This document shows positions 34,708-43,833 of a DNA stretch of 64,000 nt, one piece after another. The position numbers and the translations under genes were made by a program. The notes beneath the pieces are model-generated. The model saw nothing but the letters and a program-made list of their open reading frames with translations, made no database searches and was not told the origin of the DNA. The stretch is from Leptospiraceae bacterium (GTDB taxonomy: Bacteria; Spirochaetota; Leptospiria; Leptospirales; Leptospiraceae), in contig JAGOHK010000004.1 of the NCBI GenBank assembly GCA_017996175.1, positions 40,295 to 104,294 on the forward strand, in the 5' to 3' direction. The first letter of the stretch is position 1, and the number at the start of each line of letters is the position of its first letter.

Positions 34708-35229
34708 TTATTTCTCGGCTAATTTTTTGAGGTTCATAAGACCTTTCTCAAAATCAGGACCGACCATTCCATCTAGAAAGGGACCGAAGAGTCTCCCAAC
34801 CGGATAATCGAGCTTACCCTCATTCGACCAAATTACTTTTGTACCGGTTGGTGTTGATTCCAATGTAAGTGTGGCAACCGACTCCATACTGTTTGGCTCC
34901 GTAAAAGCGAGTTTAGACGCGATTGATTTATTCGCAGTAACTGAGATTACAGTTTGATTTCCTTTTCCGTTTATTTTACCATCCCATTCCATCTTGTGCC
35001 CTACTTCTCCAGGATTTCCAGTGATGGTCAATTTTTGCTCAGGGTCGGAGATTGCCCAGTAACTCCAATCTTTCCATTTCGCAAAATCAGAAATATGGGA
35101 AAACACAACTTCCGCGGGTTTCGCAATTTCGATCGAACGTTCGATTCGAAACTCTGGCTTCATAAAGGCCGGAACAAGTAAGGTCAGCGCCACCAGTCCT
35201 ATCAGGACAAAGACAATTTTCTTAGCCAT
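34708..35229 (-). CDS. SRPBCC-family (polyketide cyclase/START-like) protein
   Basis: 173 residues. An N-terminal hydrophobic segment (IVFVLIGLVALTLLVPAFM) is an anchor or signal. The remainder is the SRPBCC fold: FRIERSIEIAKPAEVVFSHISDFAKWKDWSYW, then WDGKINGKGNQTVISV and FEKGLMNLKKLAEK. These proteins bind hydrophobic ligands; none is predictable. Neighbours give no hint. It is divergent from the M48 protease gene, with a short low-GC promoter region (35230-35366) between them. Confidence 0.85.
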   Translation of the reverse strand: MAKKIVFVLIGLVALTLLVPAFMKPEFRIERSIEIAKPAEVVFSHISDFAKWKDWSYWAISDPEQKLTITGNPGEVGHKMEWDGKINGKGNQTVISVTANKSIASKLAFTEPNSMESVATLTLESTPTGTKVIWSNEGKLDYPVGRLFGPFLDGMVGPDFEKGLMNLKKLAEK

Positions 35230-35366
35230 AAAATATCCTTTTTCCGATATAGTTGGTACTTTATCGGAGTAGTTAATATACTTACTTTTTATATAGTATA
35301 AAATTTTGTCAAGAAGGTAAGAATTTTTTCCTTTTCAAAAATTAGATTTTTTTCAAGAGTAACCCT

Positions 35367-36149
35367 ATGAGATACTTACAATTACTAACTTTATTCTTTT
35401 TCGTTTTTTCTTGTGCGTCCTCGCCGACAGGAAGAAGTAGAATCCTTCTGGTGAAAGATCCAGAGATCAACAAAATGGGTGCAGAGGCTTTTGTGGAAAT
35501 GAAAGCGAAAGTCCCCATTGAATCTGGTGCGCGTGAGAATACTTATGTTAAATGTATTGCAAACGCAATTATCGGAGTAATACAAGATGACACCGGTGTT
35601 GAAAAATGGGAGGTTGTCGTTTTTAGGGATAATACCCCGAATGCGTTCGCACTACCAGGAGGAAAAATTGGTGTGCATACTGGCATTTTGCCGGTAGCAA
35701 AGACAAGTGGGCAATTAGCCGCTGTAATGGGACACGAAGTTGCACATGTTTTAGCTAGACATGGGGCAGAGAGAATGTCTGACGGACAGATTATGAACAA
35801 AGGCATGGGAGCAATTGGCACAGCTACTAAAAATAACCAAGCAGTAATGGGTGCGGTGAGTGCAGGTGCAAAGTTTGGATTCATGCTTCCATTCTCTCGT
35901 AAACACGAAAGTGAAGCCGACATACTTGGACTCGAATACATGGCAAAAGCTGGATTTGATCCAAAAGAGAGTGTGGAACTTTGGAAAAATATGGCTGCTA
36001 TGAGTGGTGGCTCTAAACCGATGGAGATAATGTCGACTCACCCCTCTGATGAAACTCGTATGAAGCAACTCAACGAAAAAATTCCAGATGCAACCAAACT
36101 TTACGAAGCCGCAAAAGCGAGTGGAAAAAATCCTGGTTGTAGTTTATAA
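35367..36149 (+). CDS. M48-family metalloprotease lipoprotein
   Basis: 260 residues. The signal and lipobox (LLTLFFFVFSCASS, Cys at about 17) mark a lipoprotein. The zinc site is HEVAHVLARH (about 123), with the third ligand Glu in ESEADILGLEYMAKAGFDP (about 185). This matches the periplasmic M48 proteases of the LoiP/YcaL type, which clear misfolded outer-membrane proteins. It is the only gene in its transcription unit. All expected residues are present. Confidence 0.92.
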   Translation: MRYLQLLTLFFFVFSCASSPTGRSRILLVKDPEINKMGAEAFVEMKAKVPIESGARENTYVKCIANAIIGVIQDDTGVEKWEVVVFRDNTPNAFALPGGKIGVHTGILPVAKTSGQLAAVMGHEVAHVLARHGAERMSDGQIMNKGMGAIGTATKNNQAVMGAVSAGAKFGFMLPFSRKHESEADILGLEYMAKAGFDPKESVELWKNMAAMSGGSKPMEIMSTHPSDETRMKQLNEKIPDATKLYEAAKASGKNPGCSL

Positions 36150-36257
36150 ATTTTTTATCCGCTGCGGATACGCTCGATAAGCCTTTAATAAGGATTACGA
36201 GCGTTATCCTATTAATAAAAGTCAAGCTCCAAGAGCCTGTAAATTCCTTTTCAGACA

Positions 36258-36285
36258 GGCTCTTATATCGAGTCCACGTTAATTA
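36258..36285. repeat. Right end of a family A element
   Basis: CTCTTATATCGAGTCCACG followed by TTAATTA is nearly identical to the terminal sequence of the copy at 16958-17164. The stop codon of the DedA gene (36283-36285 on the minus strand) lies inside it. Little of the rest of the element is recognisable, though AGGATTACGAGCGTTATCCT at 36191-36210 is a nearby inverted repeat. Confidence 0.55.
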
Positions 36286-36915
36286 GGCTTCCTGTTTCCT
36301 ATTTCTAAAATATTCAATCACCGCAGGCAAAATCGACACGATAATAATTCCAAAAATTACATAGGTGAAATTTTTTCGAACTTCTGGGTGATTGCCTACA
36401 AAATATCCTAAGACAAGAAAAATAGAAATCCAAAGTATCCCACCGACAACATTGTACATAATAAATTTAGAATAGTTCATAGTTCCAATTCCGGCAACAA
36501 AAGGTGCGAAAGTGCGGACAATCGGTATAAACCGCCCAATGATGATTGTTTTGCCGCCATACTTATCGTAAAAGTCTTGTGTTTTTTTCAAATGGTCTTT
36601 GTTGATAAACTTGAGATCTTCTAGTTTATGCTCAAGGAATTTTCCTACCCAATAATTGACTGTGTCTCCAAGAATAGCCGCAATAACTAAAATAAAAAAT
36701 AATACGAATACATCTAACGTCCCACGGGCAGCAATTGCTCCAATGGCAAATAGAAGAGAATCACCAGGAAGAAAAGGAGTTACAACAAGTCCCGTTTCTG
36801 CAAAGATAATGATAAATAATATGACGTATGTCAGAGTTCCATACTCAGTGGTAATCGTGTCTAAATGTCTATCTATATGTAAGATGAAATCAATAATTCC
36901 TTTGATAAATTCCAT
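36283..36915 (-). CDS. DedA-family membrane protein
   Basis: 210 residues from the ATG at 36915, which has a good GAGGG upstream. The longer open frame starts inside a family B repeat and is rejected. The family signature [20 protein letters not shown] (about 125-145) is present, along with the earlier [26 protein letters not shown]. DedA proteins are inner-membrane lipid transporters or flippases (undecaprenyl phosphate, phosphatidylethanolamine) needed for envelope integrity. About five membrane segments are predicted. Confidence 0.9.
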   Translation of the reverse strand: MEFIKGIIDFILHIDRHLDTITTEYGTLTYVILFIIIFAETGLVVTPFLPGDSLLFAIGAIAARGTLDVFVLFFILVIAAILGDTVNYWVGKFLEHKLEDLKFINKDHLKKTQDFYDKYGGKTIIIGRFIPIVRTFAPFVAGIGTMNYSKFIMYNVVGGILWISIFLVLGYFVGNHPEVRKNFTYVIFGIIIVSILPAVIEYFRNRKQEA

Positions 36916-36950
36916 TATGCCCTCTTTCGAACCGTAAATGAAAAAACACA

Positions 36951-37034
36951 GATTACCACCGATAAACACCGAGGGCACCGATAAAAAAATAGAATATAAA
37001 TTCCATCGGTGTTCATCTGTGTTCATCGGTGGTA
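36951..37034. repeat. Inverted pair of family B repeats
   Basis: GATTACCACCGATAAACACC starting at 36951 and GTGTTCATCGGTGGTAA ending at 37034 are facing copies of the family B unit (GATTACCACCGATGAACACC). The arms can fold into a long hairpin in the dedA upstream region. Related copies occur at 46732, 49470 and 52782. Confidence 0.8.
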
Positions 37035-37163
37035 AATGATTTCATTACACCGAGTTCCTGTTAGTTACATAAAAACAAAGGTAAGGTTTCTGAAAATAGA
37101 AAATTTTTCCTTGTCAGATAATAGTTTTATTAGCTTTCTGCTTGTAAGAGGAAGAAAAAATAT

Positions 37164-37895
37164 ATGCCTAAAAAAGTTATCGTCGTTGGTGCCTCGAGTG
37201 GAATTGGTGCTGAGATCGCAAAGGAATTATTGAAGTCTGGTGCTTATGTCACTCTGATTGCGCGTAGAGAAGATGAGTTGAATAAACTCGTAAACGAAAT
37301 TCCTTCTTCTAAATACTGTATTATTAAACACGATGTTTCTAATTTCAAAGAAGCAGCTAATTATTTTGCTGATGCGGTAAAAATTATGGAAGGTTTAGAC
37401 GAAATTTATTACTGTGCAGGGGTACTCGAAAAAGTTTCCATCGACGAATTTTCAACCGAGAAAGATATCCGTATGCTAAATATCAACACTCTCGGCGCAT
37501 TCGCCTGGTTAAACCCTGCGGCAGATTATTTTCAAAAGAAAAATTCCGGTAAAATCATCGGCATATCTTCAATAGCCGGTGATCGTGGTCGTGTAGGAAG
37601 TCCAGCGTATAACACAAGTAAGGCGGCACTCAATACCTACCTTGAAAGCCTACGAAATAGACTTGCTCGCAAAGGCATACAAGTATTAACCGTAAAGCCA
37701 GGCTTTATTGACACAGAGATGACAAAAGGAATGCCTGGACTCTTTTGGCTGATTTCGGCGAACGAAGCCGCGAAAATTATCCTAAAAGCAGCGACAAAGG
37801 GCAAAGAAAATATCTACGTTCCCGCCAAATGGGTATTAGTCGGACTCGTAATTCGAATGATTCCATCATTCATTTTTAAGAAACTCAATGTATAG
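37164..37895 (+). CDS. Short-chain dehydrogenase/reductase (DprE2-like candidate)
   Basis: 243 residues. NAD(P)-binding [11 protein letters not shown] (about 8-18), NNAG-equivalent YYCAG, catalytic Ser in [14 protein letters not shown] and Tyr/Lys in AYNTSKAAL. The length and the C-terminal [11 protein letters not shown] are typical of the family. It is followed 9 nt later by an FAD-dependent oxidoreductase resembling DprE1, so the pair may oxidise and then re-reduce a sugar at C2, as in decaprenyl-phosphoribose epimerisation. That pairing is inference; the substrate is unknown. Confidence 0.85.
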   Translation: MPKKVIVVGASSGIGAEIAKELLKSGAYVTLIARREDELNKLVNEIPSSKYCIIKHDVSNFKEAANYFADAVKIMEGLDEIYYCAGVLEKVSIDEFSTEKDIRMLNINTLGAFAWLNPAADYFQKKNSGKIIGISSIAGDRGRVGSPAYNTSKAALNTYLESLRNRLARKGIQVLTVKPGFIDTEMTKGMPGLFWLISANEAAKIILKAATKGKENIYVPAKWVLVGLVIRMIPSFIFKKLNV

Positions 37896-37904
37896 GACTT
37901 TTAT

Positions 37905-39332
37905 ATGAACGAAAACACAGCAGTCTATTTCCCGATTTCCAATCCAGAAAGAGTAGAGACATGGGGAATGAACCATTACTCTATCAGCCAAGTTTTTAAA
38001 CCTAAGACCGAGCGTGAAATCAGAGAATTATTTCATTATGCCAATACTAATAAATCTAAAATCACCTTTCGCGGTGGCGGATGTAGCTATGGGGATGCTT
38101 CTGTGAATAATGCAGGCATCGTTGTGGACATGCGCGATTTCAATAAGATACTTGGATTCGATGAGGCTACTGGCATACTAACCGCTCAGTCGGGTGTAAC
38201 CATCAAACAACTCTGGGAATTCTCGATTGAAAAAGGTTTTTGGCCTCCCGTAGTAAGTGGGACGATGATGCCAACTTTAGGTGGCGCACTTTCGATGAAT
38301 ATTCATGGAAAGAATAATTTTGCTGTTGGTCCGATTGGAGAACATATAGCAGAGTTTACCTTTCTTACGCCTAACGGTGAATTGATTCAATGCAATAAGG
38401 AATCGAACAAAGAATTATTTTACACTTTCATCAGTGGACTTGGAATGCTTGGTTGTTTTTTGGAAATCAAAATCAAGATGAAAAAAATCTACTCCGGCAA
38501 AATGAAAGTAACCCCTATTCCAGTTAAGAACTTAAAGGAAATGATTTCCGAATTTGAAAAAAATCTTCCCGACTCAGATTACCTTGTGGGCTGGGTAGAT
38601 GCATTTGGCTCCGGTGACAGCATTGGACGTGGATTGATTCATCGTGCGGATAATCTTAAAGCTGGAGAAGACAAGGATTTTCCGGATAATTGTAAACTAG
38701 AAAGACAAAACCTTCCTTCTACTTTTTTCGGAGTCATTCCTAAGTCTTGGATGTGGATATTCATGTATCCGTTTTCTATTCCTATCGGGATGCGACTTGT
38801 AAATTTCGCCAAGTATCTCGCTGGATTTATTTCAAGAAAACCCTACATGCAAGGTCACGCTGAGTATGCATTTTTACTAGACTATGTTCCGAATTGGAAA
38901 TTCATTTACAAACCAGGATCCATGATCCAATACCAGATTTTTATTCCCGAAGAAAATGCGTTAGCCGGCATGATAGATGTATTAACCCATTGTCAGAAGC
39001 GCGGAATCGTTTCCTACCTCGCCGTATTCAAACGCCACCGCAAAGACGAATTCCTATTTACCCATAGCGTAAACGGCTATTCCATGGCGCTTGATTTTCC
39101 TGTGACCAAAGGCAACAAAGAAAAACTCTGGAAGATGTGCCACGAACTAGACGAAATCGTTCTCAAAAACAAAGGCAGATTCTACTTCGCCAAAGACAGC
39201 ACATTACGCCCCGAAATCGCTGAGCGTTATCTTACCAAAGATGCTATCAATAAATTCAAAGCTTTAAAAGCAAAGTTCGATCCTAATTCAGTTCTGCAAT
39301 CGGATTTGTATAAGCGTGTGTTTGGGGGGTAA
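37905..39332 (+). CDS. FAD-dependent oxidoreductase (DprE1/aldonolactone oxidase-like)
   Basis: 475 residues. The FAD-binding PCMH domain (about 20-200) has [16 protein letters not shown], where the isoalloxazine pocket forms, and [22 protein letters not shown]-terminal substrate domain follows (about 210-475), ending [15 protein letters not shown]. This matches the DprE1/GULO group. With the SDR gene directly upstream it looks like a two-enzyme epimerase operon for an activated sugar of the envelope. No signal peptide is present. The cysteine targeted by benzothiazinone drugs in mycobacteria was not checked. Confidence 0.85.
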   Translation: MNENTAVYFPISNPERVETWGMNHYSISQVFKPKTEREIRELFHYANTNKSKITFRGGGCSYGDASVNNAGIVVDMRDFNKILGFDEATGILTAQSGVTIKQLWEFSIEKGFWPPVVSGTMMPTLGGALSMNIHGKNNFAVGPIGEHIAEFTFLTPNGELIQCNKESNKELFYTFISGLGMLGCFLEIKIKMKKIYSGKMKVTPIPVKNLKEMISEFEKNLPDSDYLVGWVDAFGSGDSIGRGLIHRADNLKAGEDKDFPDNCKLERQNLPSTFFGVIPKSWMWIFMYPFSIPIGMRLVNFAKYLAGFISRKPYMQGHAEYAFLLDYVPNWKFIYKPGSMIQYQIFIPEENALAGMIDVLTHCQKRGIVSYLAVFKRHRKDEFLFTHSVNGYSMALDFPVTKGNKEKLWKMCHELDEIVLKNKGRFYFAKDSTLRPEIAERYLTKDAINKFKALKAKFDPNSVLQSDLYKRVFGG

Positions 39333-39373
39333 TTTCGAATTGACACTTTTTCCAAAGGAGTAATATTATTACT

Positions 39374-39937
39374 ATGCTCTCAGAAATTCTAGAAGACCCA
39401 TTTACGAAAGACTCTGTGTTACTTATGACAGTGGAGCAGTACCATTACTTGGGAGAGGCAGGATTAATTCCTGAAAAGACAGAATTACTCGAAGGAGTTG
39501 TAATTACAAAAATGCCAAAGTCTCCGATTCATGTTTTTATTACAAAAAAATTATTTCAGATTCTTTCTTGTCTTATTTCCAAAGAGTATACTATTCAAAA
39601 AGAAGATCCACTCACTTTTATTCACTCTGAGCCAGAACCGGATATCTCGATTATCCGCACAAGCTCCGACGACTATAAAACATCTCACCCAACAAGTGCG
39701 GAGTTTGTGATCGAAGTCGCAGTCTCTAGCCTTCGCATCGACAGACTAAAACTTGAAATTTATGCAGAAGCAAAAATTCCTGAATACTGGATTGTAAATG
39801 TCGAATCAAAATCTATCGAAGTCTACAAAATTCCTGAAGGACGAAATTATAAAGAAAAGAAAGTTTATTCGATTGAGGATACTGTTTCTTTTCCGGTATT
39901 TGTGTCTGGCGATATGGAAGTTAGAGAGTTGTTTTAA
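39374..39937 (+). CDS. Uma2-family (DUF820) nuclease-like protein
   Basis: 187 residues. The PD-(D/E)XK-like Uma2 pattern is visible: EPEPDISII (catalytic Asp), then VIEVAVSSLRIDRLKLEIYAEAKIPEYWIVN (Glu and Lys), ending in the usual beta-strand region. AAAGGAG precedes the ATG with a somewhat long gap. Uma2 genes are abundant and mobile in cyanobacteria and Leptospira; their biological role is undefined. It is followed by a perfect 34-bp palindrome. Confidence 0.88.
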   Translation: MLSEILEDPFTKDSVLLMTVEQYHYLGEAGLIPEKTELLEGVVITKMPKSPIHVFITKKLFQILSCLISKEYTIQKEDPLTFIHSEPEPDISIIRTSSDDYKTSHPTSAEFVIEVAVSSLRIDRLKLEIYAEAKIPEYWIVNVESKSIEVYKIPEGRNYKEKKVYSIEDTVSFPVFVSGDMEVRELF

Positions 39938-39950
39938 AATTTCATTTGAA

Positions 39951-39984
39951 CGAGTAGGGGTTGAAAATTTTCAACCCCTACTCG
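39951..39984. terminator. Perfect 34-bp palindrome, possible bidirectional terminator
   Basis: CGAGTAGGGGTTGAAAA is followed immediately by its exact complement TTTTCAACCCCTACTCG, a 17-bp arm with no spacer. It lies 14 nt after the Uma2 stop and before a lipoprotein gene. There is no T-run after it, so it may be a terminator-like hairpin, a recombination or binding site, or an insertion remnant. Confidence 0.55.
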
Positions 39985-40026
39985 TAAGATGCTAAACATT
40001 CTACGAATAACAAAAATTACCCGTTC

Positions 40027-40695
40027 ATGAAAAAGATTTCTCTACTTCTAATCTTTTGTTTTTTGTTTCAGGGGTGCGTTTCGGGAACATTATTTTTTAT
40101 TGGGCGAAATATTGATAAACAGAAAGGACGTAAATTAAAACGAAACAAGGACTGCACGTTCCAAGAATTTATACTAGATAGAGAAGAAACGAATGCCTCT
40201 AAATTTGCTTTTTGGGGAATTCCAATTGATTTTGGGATTGCAATCCATTACTTTCTCAGAGTAAATCCAGTGGGCTTACACTTGATTGCAAATGCGTCTT
40301 ATATTTATTATGCTCTACTTGTTTACAGTGGTTCGAGTGATTCAGGCAAATACAAGGATTATGGGATGATAAAAAAAGGAATTGATTTACAGACTTGGGA
40401 AAATGATTTTGTAAATGAATGTAAAGAGGAATACTTTGTATTTCCATACGAGCATGAAGAATTATTAAAGCAAGGTGAAACAGATTTTCTAAAAGCTATT
40501 TTGCAATATCCGGATAACTACGATATCACCCAAGATCAAAATTTCTCTGACTTCAAGAAAAATTTTTTAAGAAATACTAAAATGCAGATTTATTATCAAG
40601 TGAATATTCACTATCCTTATTATCGCTACATCTATTACCCGGGCGGTAAAGCAAAGTTTGAAGAAGATTTTGGAAAGTATTTATTTAAACCATAG
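40027..40695 (+). CDS. Putative lipoprotein of unknown function
   Basis: 222 residues. The signal SLLLIFCFLFQGC ends in a relaxed lipobox (FQGC, Cys at about 17). A second hydrophobic segment occurs near 60-100 (FAFWGIPIDFGIAIHYFL). The C-terminal half is rich in Tyr, Asp and Lys, and ends in a Tyr-rich stretch (YYQVNIHYPYYRYIYYPGG). No family was recognised. The clear lipoprotein signal and isolated position make it a credible gene. Confidence 0.7.
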   Translation: MKKISLLLIFCFLFQGCVSGTLFFIGRNIDKQKGRKLKRNKDCTFQEFILDREETNASKFAFWGIPIDFGIAIHYFLRVNPVGLHLIANASYIYYALLVYSGSSDSGKYKDYGMIKKGIDLQTWENDFVNECKEEYFVFPYEHEELLKQGETDFLKAILQYPDNYDITQDQNFSDFKKNFLRNTKMQIYYQVNIHYPYYRYIYYPGGKAKFEEDFGKYLFKP

Positions 40696-40777
40696 AGACG
40701 CCGATTCATCGCGTCTCAATTCATTTTGACAATTCATAAAGAATTAAAAATGATTTGCCTTTTTCAAGGAAGTATGT

Positions 40778-41071
40778 TTGGATGAAAGTATGAGAGCTAT
40801 TGAAACCCAAATCAATGTGAGAGAAGTTGGCGAAGCTATTCTTACGCTTCCCAAAGACTTAAGCCCTGGAAAATATAAAGTAGTATTGGTTGTTTATGAA
40901 GAGAAAGAAGAGGATGATTCTTTCTCACCAGAAATAGATAGAGCCTATAAAGCAGAAATTGATCGACGACTTGAGGCTAACGAAAAAAATCCACAACCAG
41001 AATATACCATGGAAGAAGTGATTCAAAGAATGGAGACAAGGATTGGGCGAAAAATACAAATTAAATCGTGA
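40778..41071 (+). CDS. Putative antitoxin, first gene of a three-gene toxin-antitoxin module
   Basis: 97 residues from a TTG at 40778, 7 nt after AAGGA; an ATG at 40790 is the alternative. The N-terminus (INVREVGEAILTLPKDLSPGKYKVVLV) resembles an AbrB-like or short beta-hairpin antitoxin. The C-terminal part is acidic and helical (YTMEEVIQRMETRIGRK). It overlaps the next gene, a RelE/ParE-type toxin, by 29 nt. The likely role is neutralising that toxin; the family is not firmly identified. Confidence 0.65.
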   Translation: MDESMRAIETQINVREVGEAILTLPKDLSPGKYKVVLVVYEEKEEDDSFSPEIDRAYKAEIDRRLEANEKNPQPEYTMEEVIQRMETRIGRKIQIKS

Positions 41072-41354
41072 TGCCGAAAATGACTTAAATGAGGCCTTCG
41101 ATTGGTACGAGTCCGAGCAAGCAGGAGTTGGAGATAAGTTTTTAACAAAAGTAACTGAAAAATTGGAAGAGATTTCTGTGAAACCAAATAAATATTCCGT
41201 TTATTACCAAGATGTAAGAAAAGCGCCAGTAAGAGTATTTCCATTCAATATAATGTACAGAATCAAAGAAACATTTATTTCTATCATAGGTATTTGGCAT
41301 AAAAGCAGAGACCCTGCAAAGCTTCAGGATAGAATGGACAAGGATGGACAATGA
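41043..41354 (+). CDS. RelE/ParE-family toxin
   Basis: 103 residues with a TTG start inside the previous gene. The pattern YKLNRDAENDLNEAFDWYESEQAGVGDKFL, PVRVFPFNIMYRI and ISIIGIWHKSRDPAKLQ is typical of the RelE/ParE superfamily: a basic core with the C-terminal HKSRDP region. Such toxins cut mRNA on the ribosome or poison gyrase; which type is not clear from sequence. The 3' end overlaps the HigA gene by 4 nt (ATGA). Confidence 0.85.
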   Translation: MGEKYKLNRDAENDLNEAFDWYESEQAGVGDKFLTKVTEKLEEISVKPNKYSVYYQDVRKAPVRVFPFNIMYRIKETFISIIGIWHKSRDPAKLQDRMDKDGQ

Positions 41355-41653
41355 AAAAAATACCAAACATCCATCCGGGTGAAATCTTATCAGAAGAATT
41401 TTTAATTCCGATGGGTATTTCTGCGTATCGACTGGCAAAAGAAACAAAAATAAACCCGACAAGGGTTAGTGAAATCGTCAACGGCAAACGCGGAATATCC
41501 GTTGATACTGCTTTACGATTTTCTAAGTTCTTTGGTAACTCTGTAGAATTTTGGATGGGCATTCAAGATGAATACGAAATCCGCGAAGAGAGAACTAAAA
41601 TATCTAAGCAGCTAAGTGAAATTAGGCACTACAAAGAACTTGCGTTGGTATAA
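41351..41653 (+). CDS. higA: HigA-family antitoxin (XRE helix-turn-helix)
   Basis: 100 residues. The opening IHPGEILSEEFLIPMGISAYRLAKETKINPTRVSEIVNGKRGISVDTALRFSKFFGNSVEFWM is the standard HigA signature, a helix-turn-helix repressor that neutralises its toxin and represses the operon. HigA normally follows a HigB toxin, which the preceding RelE-like gene may be. The presence of another antitoxin-like gene before the toxin makes this a three-gene module. Confidence 0.92.
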   Translation: MKKIPNIHPGEILSEEFLIPMGISAYRLAKETKINPTRVSEIVNGKRGISVDTALRFSKFFGNSVEFWMGIQDEYEIREERTKISKQLSEIRHYKELALV

Positions 41654-41658
41654 TAACC

Positions 41659-42780
41659 CTAATCCCCAATCATCTCCGCAATTGCCTTATGTCCATCAGC
41701 GTTCAAATGTGCGTCATACGGAAAATACAATCTCTCCGGGTCTTTGTTAAAAAAATACTCGTTTGCATAATAGCATTTAAGCGCGTTTTCTTTACAGACT
41801 TTTTCTATTTGGAGATAGTGCGGATTCGCTTGTTTATGCGCTTCGCTGGAATATTCTTTTATATTTCCTGTAATTCCACCTTGCGCAAAATACTCTTTAG
41901 CCGGAATGTATAAAAAAGAAAGCTCTACGTTTTTTTCTTTGCAGATTTTTAAAATTTGGTTGAGATAGATTTCATTTTTTCGCAGGCGATTTTTCCAGAG
42001 TTCTTCGTTTGTGTCTTTGTAAAATCCGAATTGGTTTCCGTATTTTGTATTGATTTCGCTGCCTAGACTTTTTAGTCCTCCGAATTTTCCGATAGAATCT
42101 TTGTGGCTAAGTACTGTTATACTTGGCTCTCTTCCTACTTTGTAATACAAAATCGGAGAAGGTTGTTTTTGGAAAAATTTATAGACTTTGGTAGTGAGTC
42201 TGTAAAGAGTTCTTTCTTTAAAGAAATTGTATAAACTTTCTCCAAACAAGCTAGCGGCTAATCTCGATTTAGGCGCACGGATGGTTCCGTCTTCATTTAA
42301 TTCAGCGAATACTTCTATTTTATCGTTATCGTCTAAATCATTATCGAAGAGTTGAACAATGACTCGTTTGGGTTTGAATGTTTCCAAGTAGTATTTTAGT
42401 TGGAGTGCAAAAAGAATTGGGGATGATCCGTGTAAGCCTAAGTTTAGTAGCTTACCAGTTTTAGAATTTTGATTATAAATTTCTGTATAAATTTCTTTTT
42501 CTTCTACTCCCCATCCTTCGGTAAAGGAATCTCCAATCACAAGCGTAGTGTAGGTTTCACTTGGTTCTAATTTTTGTCGGAATCCATTTTCGTTTGTTTC
42601 TACTAGAACAGAATATTCTTCTGAAACGACCATTCCAGATTTATTTGGATACATCCGAAAGAGTAATTCTTTATCGAACCCTTTTACCAAAATTCTTTCC
42701 GGGTCAAATGCACTTAGAATTCCTTCGAATATCGCTAGGTTAATTAGAATAAATACAATTAGAAAAAGTTTTTTCTTCAT
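41659..42780 (-). CDS. SGNH/GDSL hydrolase-like protein, membrane-anchored
   Basis: 373 residues. An N-terminal hydrophobic segment (KLFLIVFILINLAIFEGIL) is a signal-anchor. Block I TLVIGDSFTEGWGVEE holds the catalytic Ser. The closing DAHLNADGHKAIAEM holds the Asp and His. A Gly/Asn-containing middle (GLHGSSPILFALQ, VQLFDNDLDDND) fits the SGNH fold. Such proteins act as esterases or O-acetyl transferases on surface polysaccharides. It converges with the HigA gene, with only 5 nt between the stops. Confidence 0.85.
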   Translation of the reverse strand: MKKKLFLIVFILINLAIFEGILSAFDPERILVKGFDKELLFRMYPNKSGMVVSEEYSVLVETNENGFRQKLEPSETYTTLVIGDSFTEGWGVEEKEIYTEIYNQNSKTGKLLNLGLHGSSPILFALQLKYYLETFKPKRVIVQLFDNDLDDNDKIEVFAELNEDGTIRAPKSRLAASLFGESLYNFFKERTLYRLTTKVYKFFQKQPSPILYYKVGREPSITVLSHKDSIGKFGGLKSLGSEINTKYGNQFGFYKDTNEELWKNRLRKNEIYLNQILKICKEKNVELSFLYIPAKEYFAQGGITGNIKEYSSEAHKQANPHYLQIEKVCKENALKCYYANEYFFNKDPERLYFPYDAHLNADGHKAIAEMIGD

Positions 42781-42845
42781 AAGAATGTCCTTATTGAACT
42801 ATTTTTTTATTGCCTTTTATTGAATAGTGAAAATTCAATTGCACT

Positions 42846-43775
42846 ATGAAACGAATCGTAATTCTAAATCCCAAAAGTCGTCATGGTGCTTCGCGTGTTG
42901 CTTTCGAAAAGATGAGACCGAAATTGGAAGATCATCTTGGTTTCTTTGACATCTATTTTACTTCTGCGCCTAAAGATTGCACAAGAAAAGTTAGGGAAAT
43001 TTTACAGAAAAAAGAATACGATCAGATTCTAATTGCTGGAGGCGATGGTTCGATCAACGAAGCTGTCAATGGTTATTTCGAGAATGGTCATCTTATTCAA
43101 ACTGATATTCCACTCGGTGTAATCAATCTTGGCACGGGTGGAGATTTTATGAAGACACTCAATAAAAATTCTTCTCATTACATGGGAGCCTTGAAGAATA
43201 ATTCTTTTAAACTGGTCGATTGTGGACTTTCTACTTTAGAACACGGGAAGGATCCATATTATTTTATCAACATAACCTCAATCGGAATGGGTGGAGATAT
43301 GAACCGGCAGATGAAAGCTTCATCCTTTCAATTTGGAATGGCGGCTTATTTCTATCATTCGCTCACCGTCTTATTCAAATATACCCCTGCAAAATGTAAA
43401 ATTCGAATCAAACAAGTGGACGGCAACTGGTTAGAAACCGAAGCAGAAGTTGTAAACTTTTTTGTTTGTAATGCTGGCTTTAGTGGTGGTGGAATGATTT
43501 GGGCGCCCGATGCAAGTCTGGAAGATGGAATTTTTGATATAGTTTTAGTTTCTAATATTCCAAAACGCAAACTGATTTCCGAATCTCATAAAGTATATTC
43601 AGGAAAAATTGCGACAATGACGGGTGTGAGTGAATTCAAAGGTGTGGAAGTTCATGTTATCCCCGAACGAACTCTTTCCCAAGAAATTGACGGCGAAATT
43701 CGGGAGATGGATTTTTTGCAAACACATGAATTTCATTTTAAGTTAATTCCAAAATGTATTCCGATGGTGATGTAG
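42846..43775 (+). CDS. Diacylglycerol/lipid kinase family protein (YegS/DagK-like)
   Basis: 309 residues. The nucleotide-binding elements are all present: LNPKSRHGASR at the N-terminus, GGDGSINEAVNGY (about 61-73), NLGTGGDF, and the C-terminal EGVEVHV/ISQEIDGE region. Members phosphorylate diacylglycerol, sphingosine or other lipids with ATP. The lipid is not defined. It is divergent from the SGNH gene and on the same strand as the glycosyltransferase-like gene that follows, so a role in envelope lipid metabolism is plausible. Confidence 0.88.
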   Translation: MKRIVILNPKSRHGASRVAFEKMRPKLEDHLGFFDIYFTSAPKDCTRKVREILQKKEYDQILIAGGDGSINEAVNGYFENGHLIQTDIPLGVINLGTGGDFMKTLNKNSSHYMGALKNNSFKLVDCGLSTLEHGKDPYYFINITSIGMGGDMNRQMKASSFQFGMAAYFYHSLTVLFKYTPAKCKIRIKQVDGNWLETEAEVVNFFVCNAGFSGGGMIWAPDASLEDGIFDIVLVSNIPKRKLISESHKVYSGKIATMTGVSEFKGVEVHVIPERTLSQEIDGEIREMDFLQTHEFHFKLIPKCIPMVM

Positions 43776-43833
43776 TATTTTAATGGTAGATTTATCAAAA
43801 ATAGGAAAATATAAATAAATTAACAATCGATTT

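Noticed and set aside
36916..37026. N-terminal extension of the DedA protein beginning MNTDEHRW
   Set aside because: The extra residues are translated from a family B repeat, and a good ribosome binding site with family-typical sequence starts at 36915.
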